Assembly: GCA_007922225.1 (NCBI GenBank)
Contig: ML679969.1
Location: 20,664,932 to 20,728,931, forward strand
From: Emydura subglobosa
Lineage: Eukaryota; Chordata; Testudines; Chelidae
Direction: 5' to 3'
DNA length: 64,000 nucleotides
Made by a program: the position numbers and the translations under genes
Notes under the pieces: model-generated
Seen by the model: the letters and a program-made list of their open reading frames with translations, nothing else
Database searches by the model: none
What the model was told of the DNA's origin: nothing
Part shown: positions 1 through 10,650 of the stretch, one piece after another
Layout of the letters: each line of letters starts with the position of its first letter
How positions within the stretch are numbered: the first letter of the stretch is position 1

Positions 1-261
1 ACTTCTTGGAGATAGGATTGGCTTGGACAAAGCTAGTGAAGTTATCCACTAAGACTAAGATGTATTCATATCCTCTTTTGCATCTTTCTAGGTGCAAGTC
101 TATTGATACAAGCTCCAATGGTTCTCTCATAACAGTGTTAGTTAGGGAGCCTCTGATAGGCCAGTGAGATTGCTTTTCTTTGATGCATGTACAGATTCCA
201 GTGACATAATGTTCAATGTCCCTCTACATCTGTGACCACTAAGACTGTTCTCCTGTGAGAC
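1..261 (-). mobile_element. Gypsy-type LTR retrotransposon, integrase fragment
   Basis: Reading the minus strand gives the end of an H2C2 zinc-binding domain (paired Cys in CTCIK) followed by the start of an integrase core, with a first catalytic-type Asp in ELVSIDLHLE and the VLVDNF stretch that follows it in Gypsy integrases. Two in-frame stops (near 190 and 215) show it is dead. The element continues beyond the window start. Its upstream half resumes at 1598 after a CR1 insertion. Family assignment is from the motif order; the exact Gypsy lineage is not determined. Confidence 0.8.
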
Positions 262-263
262 TA

Positions 264-1597
264 GTCAGCCTCACCTCAGTCCCTGAAAAAATCATGGAGC
301 AGGTTGAGGAATCCATTTTAAGGCACTTGGAAGAGAGGAAGGTGATCAGGAACAGTCAACATGGACTCACCATGGGCAAGCCTGACCAACCTGATTGCCT
401 TCTATGAGGAGGTGACTGGCCTATGGATGTGGGGAAAGTGATGGTCGTGATATAGCTTGACTTTAGCAAAGTTTTTGATACAATCTCCCACAGTATTATT
501 ATCAGCAAGTTAAAGCAGTATGGGTTGGATGAATGGACTATAAGGTGGGCAGAAAGCTTGTTAGATCATCGGGCTCAACAGGTGGTGATCAATGGATTGA
601 TATCTAGCTGGCAGCCAGTAACAAGCGGAGTGCCCCAGGGGTTGGTCCTGTGGCCGGTTTTGTTCAACATCTTCATTAATGATCTGGAGGACGGGGTGGA
701 TTGTACCCTCAGCAAATTCTTGGATGACACTAAACTGGGGCAGTGGTAGATACCCTGGAAGGTAGGGATAGGATACTGAGTGACCTAGACAAATTGGAGG
801 ATTGGGCTAAAAAAAAATCTGATGAGGTTCAACAAGGACAAGTGCGGAGTCCTACACTTAGGACAGAAGAATCCCATGCACAGCTACAGACTGGGGACCG
901 ATGGGCTAGGCAGCAGTTCTGCAGAAAAGGACCTGGGGGTTACAGTGCACAAGAAGCTGGATTTGAGGCAGCAGTGTGCCCTGGTTGCCAAGAAGGCTAA
1001 TGGCATATTGGGCCGCATTAGTAGGAGTATTGCCAACAGAATGAGGGAAGTGATTATTCCCCTCTATTCGGCATTGGTGAGGCCACATTTAGAGTATTGT
1101 GTCCAGATTTGGGCACCCCAATACAGAAAGACGGTGGACAAATTGGATAGAATCCATTGGAGGGCAACAAAAATGATTAGGAGGCTGGAGCACATGATTT
1201 ATGAGGAGAGGCTGAGGGAACTGGGCTTGTTTAGTCTGCAGAAGAGGATAGTGAGGGGGGATTTCATAGCAGCCTTCCATTGTCTGAAGGGGGGTTCCAG
1301 GGAGGATGAAGCTAGACTGTTCTCTTTGGTGGTAGATGACAGAACAAGGAGCAATGGTCTCAAGTTGCAGTGGGGAAGGTCTAGTTTGCATATTAGGAAA
1401 TCTTTTTCACTAGGAGGGTAGTGAAGCACTGGAATGGGTTACCTAGGGAGGTGGTGGAATCTCCAACTTTAGGGGTTTTTAAGCTGCAGCTTGACAAAGC
1501 CCTGGCTGGTATGATTTAGCTGAGGTTAGTCCTGCTTTAAGCAGGGGGTTGGACTTCTGAGGTCCCTTCCAACTCTAATATTCTAATGATTCTATGA
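264..1597 (+). mobile_element. CR1 LINE, 5'-truncated (ORF2 RT domain to 3' end)
   Basis: Frames in succession encode the CR1 reverse transcriptase: SQHGLT, then SGVPQG before LFNIFINDL, then a FADD-type box read as FLDD near 720, then RPHLEYC and the [14 protein letters not shown] thumb region. The 3' end is the CR1 TTCTATGA tail at about 1590. The copy begins mid-RT at GTCAGCCTCACC, so it lacks the endonuclease and is not autonomous. Several frameshifts are present, including one at an A-run (809-817). It sits inside the minus-strand Gypsy, interrupting the H2C2 region: the Gypsy codons end at 261 and resume at 1598. Confidence 0.93.
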
Positions 1598-2011
1598 TCA
1601 CTCACCCTGCTCCTAGATGTCCCATTTCTTCAGGTACTTCTTGATACACTTACTTTTTGTATTTTTCAGGTAATACAAGGTGATTTTGTAATGGTTTTCA
1701 GATAAAGTATTCCATCTTTATCCAAATGGAACCCAAACATTTACACATCAGAGTGGAGATCTTACACATTCTCTTGTGTTCTCTTGGTTATTCAGCTTCT
1801 GCCACAAAGATTTATAATGAAGAATTTTAGCAATAGCTGGATTTTCCTTCTGAACTGTCAAAATGTCTTCTGATGGAACAGGCTTTATGGTGGATTTAAT
1901 GCCCAAGGGTTGATAGAAATAGCTGCTAACAAGATATCTTGCCATCTCTGTTTATGCAAAGATTATAAAATAACATCAACAACATCTCTGCTCATCTCTT
2001 TTGTGCATTCT
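1598..2011 (-). mobile_element. Gypsy retrotransposon, RNase H-integrase linker and H2C2 finger part
   Basis: On the minus strand a 65-codon open stretch (1748-1945) and its continuation read as the Gypsy spacer that leads into the zinc finger. VLPEKYKK, a frameshifted EEMGHLGA, and VI at the very edge are visible. These residues complete the H2C2 finger whose second half lies at 1-261 beyond the CR1. The upstream end, around 2012, abuts the 3' end of an L3-type CR1. The element is degenerate, with several stops. Confidence 0.75.
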
Positions 2012-2189
2012 ATCATAAGAACATAAAAATGGACATATTGGGTCAAACCAATGGTCCATCTAGCCCAGTATTGTGTCTTCCAACAGCGGCCAATGCCAGA
2101 TGCTTCAGAGGGAATGAATAGAACAGGTAATCATCAAGTGATCCATCCTGTCGTTCATTTCAAGCCTCTGGCAAACAGCAATCCTTGCC
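2012..2189 (-). mobile_element. L3-type CR1 LINE, 3' UTR part
   Basis: The reverse complement matches the characteristic 3' end of L3-like CR1 elements: a segment reading GGATGGATCACTTG, then CAGAGGGAATGAA on the plus strand, then a terminal unit around ATTGGTCTGACCC ending in TTCTTATG. The ORF2 part of the same copy is found at 3959-4832 in the same orientation. The 1.77 kb between them is therefore a later insertion. The assignment uses remembered family sequence and is not a database match. Confidence 0.75.
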
Positions 2190-3958
2190 TGTCTTGGTGT
2201 GACCTGTCCGTGCCTAGGGTAGCCACTTGCAAACGCCAAGGTCAGGGCAGGCTCCGAAAGCAGAGCAGATTCTCCCAGCATTGGTGTGTAACACTGAAGT
2301 TAGACTTCCCAACCAGCCACAAACAGTGCTTCTGATTCCCCACACTGGTTATCAAGAAGCTAAAACAAAAAGTACACCCCTTCCTTTACTGCATTTCAGT
2401 CTCTGGCTCCCAATCAGCCACTAGGTCCAGTAAAAAGATAAGTTACTACAACTTTATGCTCTTTACCAAAAAGTTCTCTTGACCCCAAAGGGTCAGCCAC
2501 GTTACCAGATCAATATGAGTTTGGATCTTACCCAAAATACCATGCTGCCAGCCAATCCTTTAGTAACTAAAACTAAAGGTTTATTATAAAAGGAAAGAAA
2601 CAAACAAGGTGTGAGGTGTTATATGACTAAAGCAATCAGATACATACAAATGATTTGAAAGTCCATATATATTAAGTTTCAAGTAGAATTGTGGCATTTG
2701 CAGGCTTGTGTAGTCTCTCTGGTGTACATCCAGTATCTGCATGGGTCTCAGTCCAGTGGCGAACCGACAGGGCTGGTGATGGGAGGGGGCCATGGCCCCT
2801 GGACGCCAGCCTGGGGGGGGCATTGGCAGAACCTTCAGAGTTCTAAGTGGGAGAACCGAAGCTGCAATTCAGCAGCTAACCAGGCCTGGAGAACAGACAC
2901 CAGGGGTCAGGGCTGCACCTGCGCCGGCAGCCTGTGAGATTGGTTGGTGCACCCCCCAGTTTTGCTTTCTGGGCTCCTGCGACTTCCTACGGGGATGCCG
3001 GTGTCCTGGCCGTGAGCGGGCGGCTGAGGAGCTCTCCCCGCCGAGTGCTGCAGACCTTGCACCGGGGGCGCCCCTTGCCAGCTGCCTGCACTGCTCTATC
3101 TCCTGGACACACCCGCACAGCTCTGCCGGCTGTTTGAACGTGTGGAGGAGGAACGGGAGTGGGCTGCACATGGACTGGCGGGCAGCAGTAGCCCGGCATC
3201 CTTTGCCCCCTCCCCTACTTGCTGAGCCAGCAGTGGGTGCAGCTATGACAGCCGGGAGTGGAGTGGGCTGGCTTGGGGGGATCCACTCACCTCCCTTCCC
3301 GTAGCAGCGCCAAGGTCGCCATCCCAGGGAGGTGACAGAAAATCCCTCCAGCCAGGAGCTGCTCGAAAGCACTGCTACGAGAAGGATGGGGTGGGAGGGC
3401 GCAAATGCAAGCACTGGCCCCCGGTGCTGGCGACCCACAGTATGCCACTGTCTCAGTCCCTTATTTCACAGTTTCGGTTATAGATGAATTGATGCAGAGG
3501 TAGGCAGGAATGAGGAATGAAGACTGAAGACAATGTGGATGTGGTGCAGCTGCCTTTTACGTCCCTTTGCCATGCTGCTTGTGGAAATTTACAGAAACAT
3601 GATGGAGTCCAGGGTCACCTGGGCAAGTCCTAGTGACTCATAAGGTGTAGCCCCCGGGTTCTTTCCCTGGGCTTGTTGTACCTTTGAGTTCCCTTAATGG
3701 GCCATTAAGCAGCTTATTGCTGCTGCCATCCTAGTCTGGGGTGTTGCCCAGAAATACAGCAGAAGTTGAAATACAGATACATCAAACCTGTCCATAAATT
3801 CCAATACAAATATGACATATACACGTAAACAATATCATCATACTTAGCAAATTATAACCTTTCTAATGGTCCCTGACATGGCCAATCTTGTACAAATTAT
3901 TGTAATTTTGAAATACTGATGTTAGATAATATCATAAATGGTCCCCCTAATCCACACA
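2190..3958 (-). mobile_element. LTR (about 1.07 kb without its own insertion), interrupting the L3-type CR1
   Basis: The block lies exactly between the two halves of an L3-type CR1 and has TG...CA-like ends (TGTCTTGG at 2190, CCACACA at 3958). Its centre (2430-2620) shares a recognisable core with the blocks at 7.1-7.4 kb and 51.8-52.0 kb: CAGTC before the Q/A-rich segment, then GCCAATCC, then AAAGGTTTATTA. An AATAAA-like signal lies on the minus strand. No convincing target duplication was found. A hAT-like element (2754-3450) has inserted into it. Ends are approximate to a few bases. Confidence 0.62.
2754..3450. mobile_element. Non-autonomous hAT-like DNA transposon, 697 bp
   Basis: The segment begins CAGTGGCGAAC and ends TATGCCACTG, giving inverted ends with CAGTGGC perfect and then imperfect. 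It is flanked on both sides by the same eight bases, TCTCAGTC, at 2746-2753 and 3451-3458. An 8-bp duplication with CA(G)TGGC ends is the hAT superfamily signature. The interior is very GC-rich and its ORFs (for example 2869-3438 on the minus strand) show no transposase motif. It interrupts an AT-rich LTR, so the base composition changes sharply at both edges. Confidence 0.85.
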
Positions 3959-4832
3959 GAAGCACACCTGGCTAATAGCCATTGATGGGCCTATCTTCCA
4001 TGAATTTATCTAGTTCTTTTTTTAACCCTATTACAGTCTTGGCCTTCACAACATCCTCTGGCAAAGAGTTTTACAGGTTAACCGTGCATTGTGTGAAGAA
4101 ATACTTCTTTTGTTCATTTTAAACCTGCTGCCTATTAATTTCATTTGATGACCCCTAGTTTTTGTGTTATGAGAAGGAGTAAATAACATTTCCTTATATA
4201 CTTTCTCCACACCAGTCATGATTTTATAGACCTCTATCATATCCTCCCTTCGTCGTCTCTTTTCCAAGCTGAAAAGTCCCAGTCTTATTAATCTCTCTTC
4301 TAATGGAAGCTTTTCCATCTCTCTATTAATTTTAGCTGCACTTTTCTGTACCTTTTCCAATTCCAATATATCTTTTTTGAGATGGGGTGACCAGATCTGT
4401 ACATAGTATTCAAGATGTGGGAGTACCATGGATTTATAAAGAGGCAATACAATATTTTCTGCCTTATTATTTATCCCTTTCCTAATGCTTCCTAACATTC
4501 TGTTAGATTTTTTTGACTGCCACTGCACATTGACTGAATGTTTTCAGAGAACTATCCACGACTCCAAGATCTTTTTCTTGAATGGGAACAGCTAATTTAG
4601 ACCCCATTTTATATGTATAGTTGAGATTATGTTTTCCAATGTGCATTAAATTTGCATTTTTCAACACTGAATTTCATCTGCCATTTTGTTGCCCAGACAC
4701 CCAGTTTTGTGATATCTCTTTGTAACTATTCCCAGTCTGCTTTGGAGTTAACTATCTTGAGTAGTTTTGCGTCATCTGCAATTTTTGCTTCCTCACTGTT
4801 TACTCCTTTTTCCAGATCATTTATGAATATTT
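3959..4832 (-). mobile_element. L3-type CR1 LINE, ORF2 C-terminal part, 5'-truncated
   Basis: The minus strand encodes IFINDLEKG at the 5' end (about 4830), a degenerate FADD box read as IADDAKLL, then KKSNRMLG, LPLYKSMVLPHLEY, LGLFSLEKRR and the HNTKTRGHQMKL region. It ends with the typical L3 3' segment that includes GGCTATTAGCCAG. A 160-codon ORF (4046-4528) survives from it. The 3' UTR continues at 2012-2189 beyond the LTR insertion. The copy interrupts the Gypsy between its RNase H (from 4833) and linker (to 2011). Confidence 0.85.
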
Positions 4833-6893
4833 TTCTCATATCAAGGGGCATTCTGGATAAAGAATCTGCCTCCATATTAGATTTCCCAGGGTTATATTTA
4901 ACTTTGAATTTAAAGTCAGCTAATTCTGCAACCCACCTGTATGCTGTGGCATTCAGCCTGGTAGAGGTGATGACATAGGTTAGTGGGTTCTTATCGGTGT
5001 GAAGTATTGTGCATGGGAGAGGTAGTCGTGAAATGTGTCAGTGACAGCCCTTTTCAAAGCTAGAGATCCAGCTGTCCTGAGTGAAGGTGATAAGTCTTCT
5101 CTGCTGCAATTACTGGTCTTGACCCATAAGCAATAGCTCTTGGTTTATCTTCCTGACATTGGTACAAGACTGCATCTAGTCCCTTATTGGAAGCATCTCT
5201 AAATGAAGGAAAAATGGGTAAGGAAAACTCAGGATAGGCTCATATTGGTTGCTGTACAAGGAAGTCAGTCAGTTGTCTTAAAATACTTTGGTGTTGCTCA
5301 GTCCAAGTAACTGGCTCTCATGGGGCTTTCTTCTTTTTTGTACTACATTGGTGACAGTGTTGGGTGTTTTCTTCCATTGGAACAGTCAACAAGTTATGCA
5401 AGGCTTTGCTATTGCAGAGAAGTCATGAATTGCCGTCAGTAGCAGGTGAGGAAGTCCAGCACCTTGTGATGTTCCCCTGTGGTGCTCTTTTCAAAAGTCT
5501 GAACAGCCAAGGGGTCAGCTGGATCCATCTTGTAATCTTTAGCAGATGCTGCCATTCCCACCTGAGGTCACATTTAGAAGAGGGTCACATTTAGAAGCTT
5601 TCAGCTTAATTCCCTGTTTCTGTAACGTTGTAATTCTGTCCTTCCATTCACCACGTGTTCGTCAAAGGTGTCATGTCCCCAAGGAGGTTGCCCAGGTATG
5701 GAACACACACCTCGTCCCTGAGGCACTCCTCTGTACACTGCTGGGAGGCATCAGGTGCATTTGTTATCCCGAATGGGATTCTGACCCATTCACACAAACC
5801 CATGGAGTAATGGAGGCCATGGGATGATGCTTTGTTCAGCCAGGAGCCCCTGATAGAAGACAGAGAATCAAGATTTACCTCCTTCTCCATTCAGAACATC
5901 TTGAGTTTGAGGTCATTGTCTGGGGTGTTTTTTCTGTTCAATTCTGGTAGTCGACAGAGCCTGAGGCTGCCATTCCTTTTCCAAACACTTTTCCACTGGT
6001 GATGAATCAGATGACTTTGGTTTTGTGGTCTTGCAGATATTCCGTTATCGTTTATATAGCTGAAGGCTTGTGTACACTTGGCAGCATATTCCCTTATAGA
6101 CTGAGATAAATCAGGGGAAAGGCACTCTGATTCCATAACTAGAGTGGGAACTTACACCAAAATAGTTATTTCAGTAAATTTCCAGGTGTGGCCAAGCCCT
6201 TACATGTCAGTCTTCTGTACAGGTTGCTGGTCATGTAACTTGATCTGCATCTACAGATCTGTCCCATGTCTCCATCATCTCTGGAAAAAGCTTTGGACTT
6301 CTCTTTTAGCATCTGCTGGGCTATTTTCCTTTGCACTTCTGACAAATGGCTCAGGTTCAATGCTCATTCAAGCAGATTTTGATCATCTTTCTGTGTTTGC
6401 TTACAGGCTGTTCTTCTCTGGCTTAATCCTGGATCCCTGGTACCAGCATCTCTCTCTTTCAATAGTGAGGCCACCTGAAAGGGATTTATCTGCTCAGTAG
6501 CTACTGGAATTTGAGATTTAATCCGCTGTAAACTTCCCAGCAAATATAGTGTCCTGTTTGGATGGATTACTGACAGGGACATTTATCTGTCAAGATGATT
6601 CTTTAGTTATTTTGACTAGTGTTTCTTTTATGTCAAAATCCTCAGTCCATTGAGCAGCAGCTTCTGGCTCAAACATTTCTGTTAAGCTTTCAGTACTCAG
6701 GCCTGCCTGAGCCAATCATGTTTCATTCATGGCTTTTCCCTTGGGGAAAATTACATCTCTCCTTCCCACTTTGAGAATGCACAGGTTAGCTGAATTGTTG
6801 TCTCTGGTGAAGTTCACAAGAGCTTCTGCTTTTGCCAAGCCCACATGAGGAAATACAGATTCATATTGTTAGTGAAGCTAGGGGCTGGTGTCT
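4833..6893 (-). mobile_element. Gypsy retrotransposon: protease-side, RT and RNase H remnants
   Basis: From high to low coordinates the minus strand gives a pre-RT segment (VNFTRDNNSANLCIL near 6800; KAFSRDDGD near 6290), the RT fingers (NGSLRLC, ELNRKNTPD near 5950), RT palm ([17 protein letters not shown] near 5790), and RNase H (DASNKGLDAVLYQ near 5170; VAELADFKFKVKYNPGKS ending in DSLSRMPLD near 4860). The RT active-site box, normally YxDD, reads YLGN at 5687-5698, so both catalytic Asp are gone. Stops and frameshifts are frequent. Gag was not identified. Downstream pieces are at 1598-2011 and 1-261. Confidence 0.85.
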
Positions 6894-7841
6894 TGTCACA
6901 TGAATTGCAGCAGTGGTGTTTGATATCTCATCAATCACATGGTTGTAACTCTGCCTGCAGTGACTCAGGAGCGTGAGGACCAGTTTTCATGGCAGACTGT
7001 TCAGAAGCAGGGCACAAGCCCCAAATTGGTTGTGAGTTCTAGACTTAGATTTCACCAATGAATTATCAAGTGTAAACTCTCAGGAACTATAAAAGCCTTA
7101 ACATGGAGTCACAAACAGTCCCCTTGGGAACTTTGACCTATCTTGCCATCCAGGTGAGTTTACCTTTGTGATAGATGGTCTCTTACACTAAGGATAACAG
7201 CAATGTTCAGGTTACTCACAGTCCCAAAGGATCAGTCACTTACCCCAGGTCAGCTGCACCTTAGATTTCACACCAAATACAATGCTTGTAGCCAATCCCA
7301 TAATAAACTATCTAAAGATTGATTAAATAGAAGTAACAAGAGTTATTTTGCAAGGGTAAAGCAGATAAGCACAGACATGCACAAATTAATTACAATCTTT
7401 TCAAAAGGTACTAAAAGCTTTTATAATCAACAAGTTCAATATGTTTTTTAGGGTTTACCCAGGCTAAGCACTGTGGACCTCTTGCTTATGCCTAGAACCA
7501 TTTTACCCCCCAGAGTTCAAGCAGGATAGAGATATCTAGTTCCTTTTGTTTGCAAACTCAGCAGATGGAAGAAGTCCACATGCACAGGGCAGAGTCACAA
7601 TACAGCCACTCAAAGATTACCTTACACTTTGGGATTCAGATATTATAAGTGAGATTAATGCAGGCAGCAACTCACCAGCACTCAAAGTCTGAACCCTGAT
7701 CAGATTCTTATAGACCGAGGACCTGTTTGAACAACCCTGGCACACAGGTGGGCCAGTCTGACTCCAGCTCTGTATTCGTCAGTGTTCAGCTGAGACCTGG
7801 GGACCTTGGCACGAGCTGGTGTCTGGCCTGCCAGTGTCACA
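6894..7841 (-). mobile_element. LTR of the same family as 51.6-52.6 kb, adjoining the Gypsy internal region
   Basis: The right end (CTGGCCTGCCAGTGTCACA, ending at 7841) matches the right end of the solo LTR at 52622. The middle shares CATGGAGTCACA, a CCAGTC/CAGTCACTTACC region, and GTAGCCAATC followed by AATAAACTA and TATTAG-like sequence. The left boundary is placed at a TGTCACA; the length (948 bp) is close to the 1002 bp of the other copy. It is either the 5' LTR of the adjacent Gypsy, whose gag would then be deleted, or an independent insertion. Coding-like reading up to about 7010 on the minus strand makes the left edge uncertain. Confidence 0.6.
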
Positions 7842-8554
7842 TTTGTAGCCAGTGATCAAGTTCTCTAATTAGTGTGGCCTGACCAGCACAGGAACAGTCA
7901 AGATGTTACCATGGACTTAACTCCCTTACAAAGCTATGCCTCTGGGAGATGAGGTGGTGTCTCCCCACTCAGCCCTCCCTCCACATCTGTGCCTCCTTCT
8001 CTTTCCCATCAGGACAGTTACATTTGGACTGACCACCCTGAAGCCACAGACTAAGGGGAAACGTCTCCTTCTTTCCCTTTGCACTTCCCCAAAGCAACCA
8101 CTTTACAGCCATCCAGGGCTTCTCCCATCCTTGGAGCTTGTCCAAACTCCTGACCGCCCTCTGGCTCCCTGTTACCAGCGCGGTTCTGACATAGCATCTT
8201 CCAGCGGGACTGGACTTCCACGGGCCGCTTTCAGAGCAAGCCCAGCTCCTACTTCCAGTAACTCCCCCAGTTTCCAAAGGCGCATCCTGGGAGATTGTCC
8301 TCCACCTACTGACTCAAGACCATGCACATCTGTGCCCCGCTGTCCCATAGGGCTCAAGTTTTGATTTTTTTTGTGAAAACCACACCAAACCATGCACCGT
8401 CCAGCCCAGTTAGCTACCCACTAGCTGCATGGGTATGAGATGACAAATATAGGCTACTCCTGGTATATCAGGTGCTGTGCTCTCAACTTTCTCTGCTCTC
8501 TTGTGGTTTTCTTGCATGATATTGTGATTGATTGGGGGACTCTGAAGTTCAGCC
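7842..8554. other. Unassigned, no gene seen
   Basis: Moderately C-rich single-copy-looking DNA. A 142-codon plus-strand ORF (7936-8364) has low-complexity Pro/Ser composition and no motif. Splice-like signals are not arranged into an exon. I see nothing that can be named here. Confidence 0.4.
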
Positions 8555-9990
8555 TGTTACGACTGGTCCCGTAGAAGTGACCCTCTGCCATTTCCCTTCT
8601 GACCAGTTTCTGGAACGATCCTCTGTGCATGGCATCATGCCTGGCAGCATTCTCTGCCCCCACATCTGAAACAGTGGCCACATGTACTTCCTCTGCCAGG
8701 TCGCCTGCAGCAATAAAATCCTCTGGACCCGAGGAAGGGCCGCAGCAGCCTGGCTGGACAGAAACAGGCCCAGCAAACAAGTCTGCCCAGCAACAGAAAG
8801 GCCGGGCTGTGATAGGGCTGGCAGGCCAGTCTGCCTGGTAACCAAAAGGCCAGGCAGTGATAGGACCGCCTGGCCCGCCCAATCAGCAACTGCGGGGAGG
8901 AGCCCCTACTGGAAGGGGCAGTATAAAAGACAGGCCCCAGAGCTCAGTCTGGGAGAGTCTGCTGCTGGAGGTAGATGTGCTGCTGTGCTGGCTGAGGCCT
9001 AGGCTGGAGCCGAGCCGAGCCGATACCAGGGAAGCTCGCCTCCCGGAGCAGAGACTCTGACCATCCCCAGACCGACCCGGGCCTGGAGACTGGATAGGGC
9101 CTTCTCATATCTGGACCAGGCCACCCGGCCAGAGGGACTGGGCCGAGGTACCAGAACTCTGGAACGGGACCGAGGTACCAGAATCCCGGGACTAGACCGA
9201 GTCCCCTGAGCAACCTGGGTGGAAGATACACCCTGAGGCCAGATGGGACCTGGAGGAGCTCCCTGAGGCTGAGCCATCCCCTGAGCCCTGTGACCTAGAG
9301 GAGCTGCCCCTCGCAGAGGAGCTCCCCGCCTTGCCACCTGTGGATGAGGAGGGACTGGCGGGCCTACCCCGGACCAAAAACCTCAGTGACCCCGGGGACC
9401 CTGATGAGCCAGGTACTTGAGGATACGGCAAGGAATTTGCCCAGGGACAGCCATAGTCAGTGGCTGGGACAGGTGCAAGCCCCATCGGCATGTTGTGGCG
9501 GGAGCCCCGCCGACTGAGTGGCAATGCTTTTGCCACTACTAGGGCCCTGGGCTGGGGTGCAGTGGAGACAGGTGGGCCTGTGTCCCCCTTCCCTAGACAC
9601 CCTGGGAGAGCCTCCTCCTCCCTACCACTACCGAGAGTGGACGCACTGTTTGCTCGCCCTGCCTAAGAGTTAGAGTAATTGACTGCTTGCTCGCCCGCCC
9701 TGCCTGAGGGCTGGGCTAAGACCCCCACAAGAGGGCTAACTGTTCCCTTTTTAGGAAGGCGCTGTGGCCTTCCCTGGAGTCTGGACCCGAGGAAGGGCTC
9801 TAGCAACCAGGCCGGAGAGGACGGCCCTGTAACAGGGCCCATATATTCCATCTAATCGAGCGCAGGAATAGGAGCCATGAGGGAGAGGGACAGGAGTTTG
9901 GGGGAGAGCTAGGCGGATGGGGGCAGGTACAGGAGCCAAGTGTATGTGTCTATTTTCTGTATCTATATATTTCTATCTGTACATCAGCTG
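8555..9990 (+). mobile_element. LTR-type repeat with TATA promoter (chelonian LTR retroelement, unclassified)
   Basis: The block starts with a TGTTACGAC terminus, carries AATAAA at 8712, and has a clear TATAAAAG followed about 25 bases later by GAGCTCAGTCTGGG. The arrangement looks like an LTR U3/R. The following 900 bases are very GC-rich with short internal duplications (CCGAGGTACCAGAA twice near 9140-9190). An 18-base segment, CTGGACCCGAGGAAGGGC, occurs at 8723 and again at 9781. I recall this sequence type as a high-copy turtle LTR element; that is memory and not a search. No gag or pol motif is visible. The 3' boundary is uncertain. Confidence 0.55.
8922..8929 (+). promoter_or_regulatory. 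TATA box of LTR-type element
   Basis: A consensus TATAAAAG lies in a GC-rich context, preceded by GGAAGGGGCAG and followed at the usual 25-30 base spacing by an initiator-like CAGTCT. It is probably the Pol II promoter of the 8.5-10 kb LTR-type repeat and not of a host gene. Confidence 0.5.
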
Positions 9991-10354
9991 TACCAACAGC
10001 TCTTCTTGCCCATGTGTCTCTCTCGGGTGCTCCACCGGCTCCTTGGTCTGGGCTGGGCTAGGTCATGGTATGTGACTTGCCCCTAGCATGTGCTCATCCT
10101 GGAGTCAGGCCTTGGCATGCAGATTGCATGCTGGAATGTCAGGTATTCTGGCAGTGCCGCAGGGTGATTGCTGTGATCAGCGCGGAACATGGGCGACAGG
10201 GATGTCTTGGCTGTGAAGCTGTTGCTCTGCCAAGGTTGGCCCAGGGCATCTGGCATGAGATGAGGCCGTGCGAGACATGAGGAACCTGGGTTTGTGCTTC
10301 TGCTTCTTGCTGGTGATTTACACTGCTGAGCCTTTTGGCTGGGAGCTCGGAATG
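9991..10354. other. Unassigned spacer
   Basis: Mixed-composition DNA with no motif-bearing ORF, no repeat I recognise and no tandem structure. Confidence 0.35.
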
Positions 10355-10650
10355 TAGTATTTGTGAAATTAATTAAGACAACAGAGGCCTGAAGAAAGCG
10401 AAAGTTAATTAGTCACGGCAATCAGTTAGATTTGATCCAAAGGAACAAACAAAGAGTTAGAAGCGTGTCACTGGCGGCTGCTTCTCTGGAAAAGGGATTA
10501 CGCGGAGATTTCTACCAAAGGGAAATGGCTTTGTACTGCTGCTCCTTATGTAATTGGGGATTTAGAAGCGGCACAAAGAGTCATTACCACAAAATTTCTT
10601 TGTAAGAGAAAAAAGTTGACATTTATGAAGCACAGGAGGGAGCAGCAAAA
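10355..10650. promoter_or_regulatory. Candidate conserved non-coding element
   Basis: An AT-rich island in a GC-rich neighbourhood. It contains TTAATTAA, TTAATTAG and GATTTGATC, and has no tandem repeats, no repeat-family match I recognise, and no open frame. Density of homeodomain-type TAATT cores with compositional contrast is the usual look of vertebrate enhancers/CNEs. Conservation itself cannot be shown here. Confidence 0.42.

Noticed and set aside
822..1421. 199-codon ORF as a host gene
   Set aside because: It is the CR1 ORF2 C-terminus with frameshifts on both sides and the LINE 3' tail after it.
2869..3438. 189-codon ORF in the hAT-like element as a transposase
   Set aside because: No DDE/RNase H-like or hAT dimerisation motifs; composition follows the GC-rich DNA.
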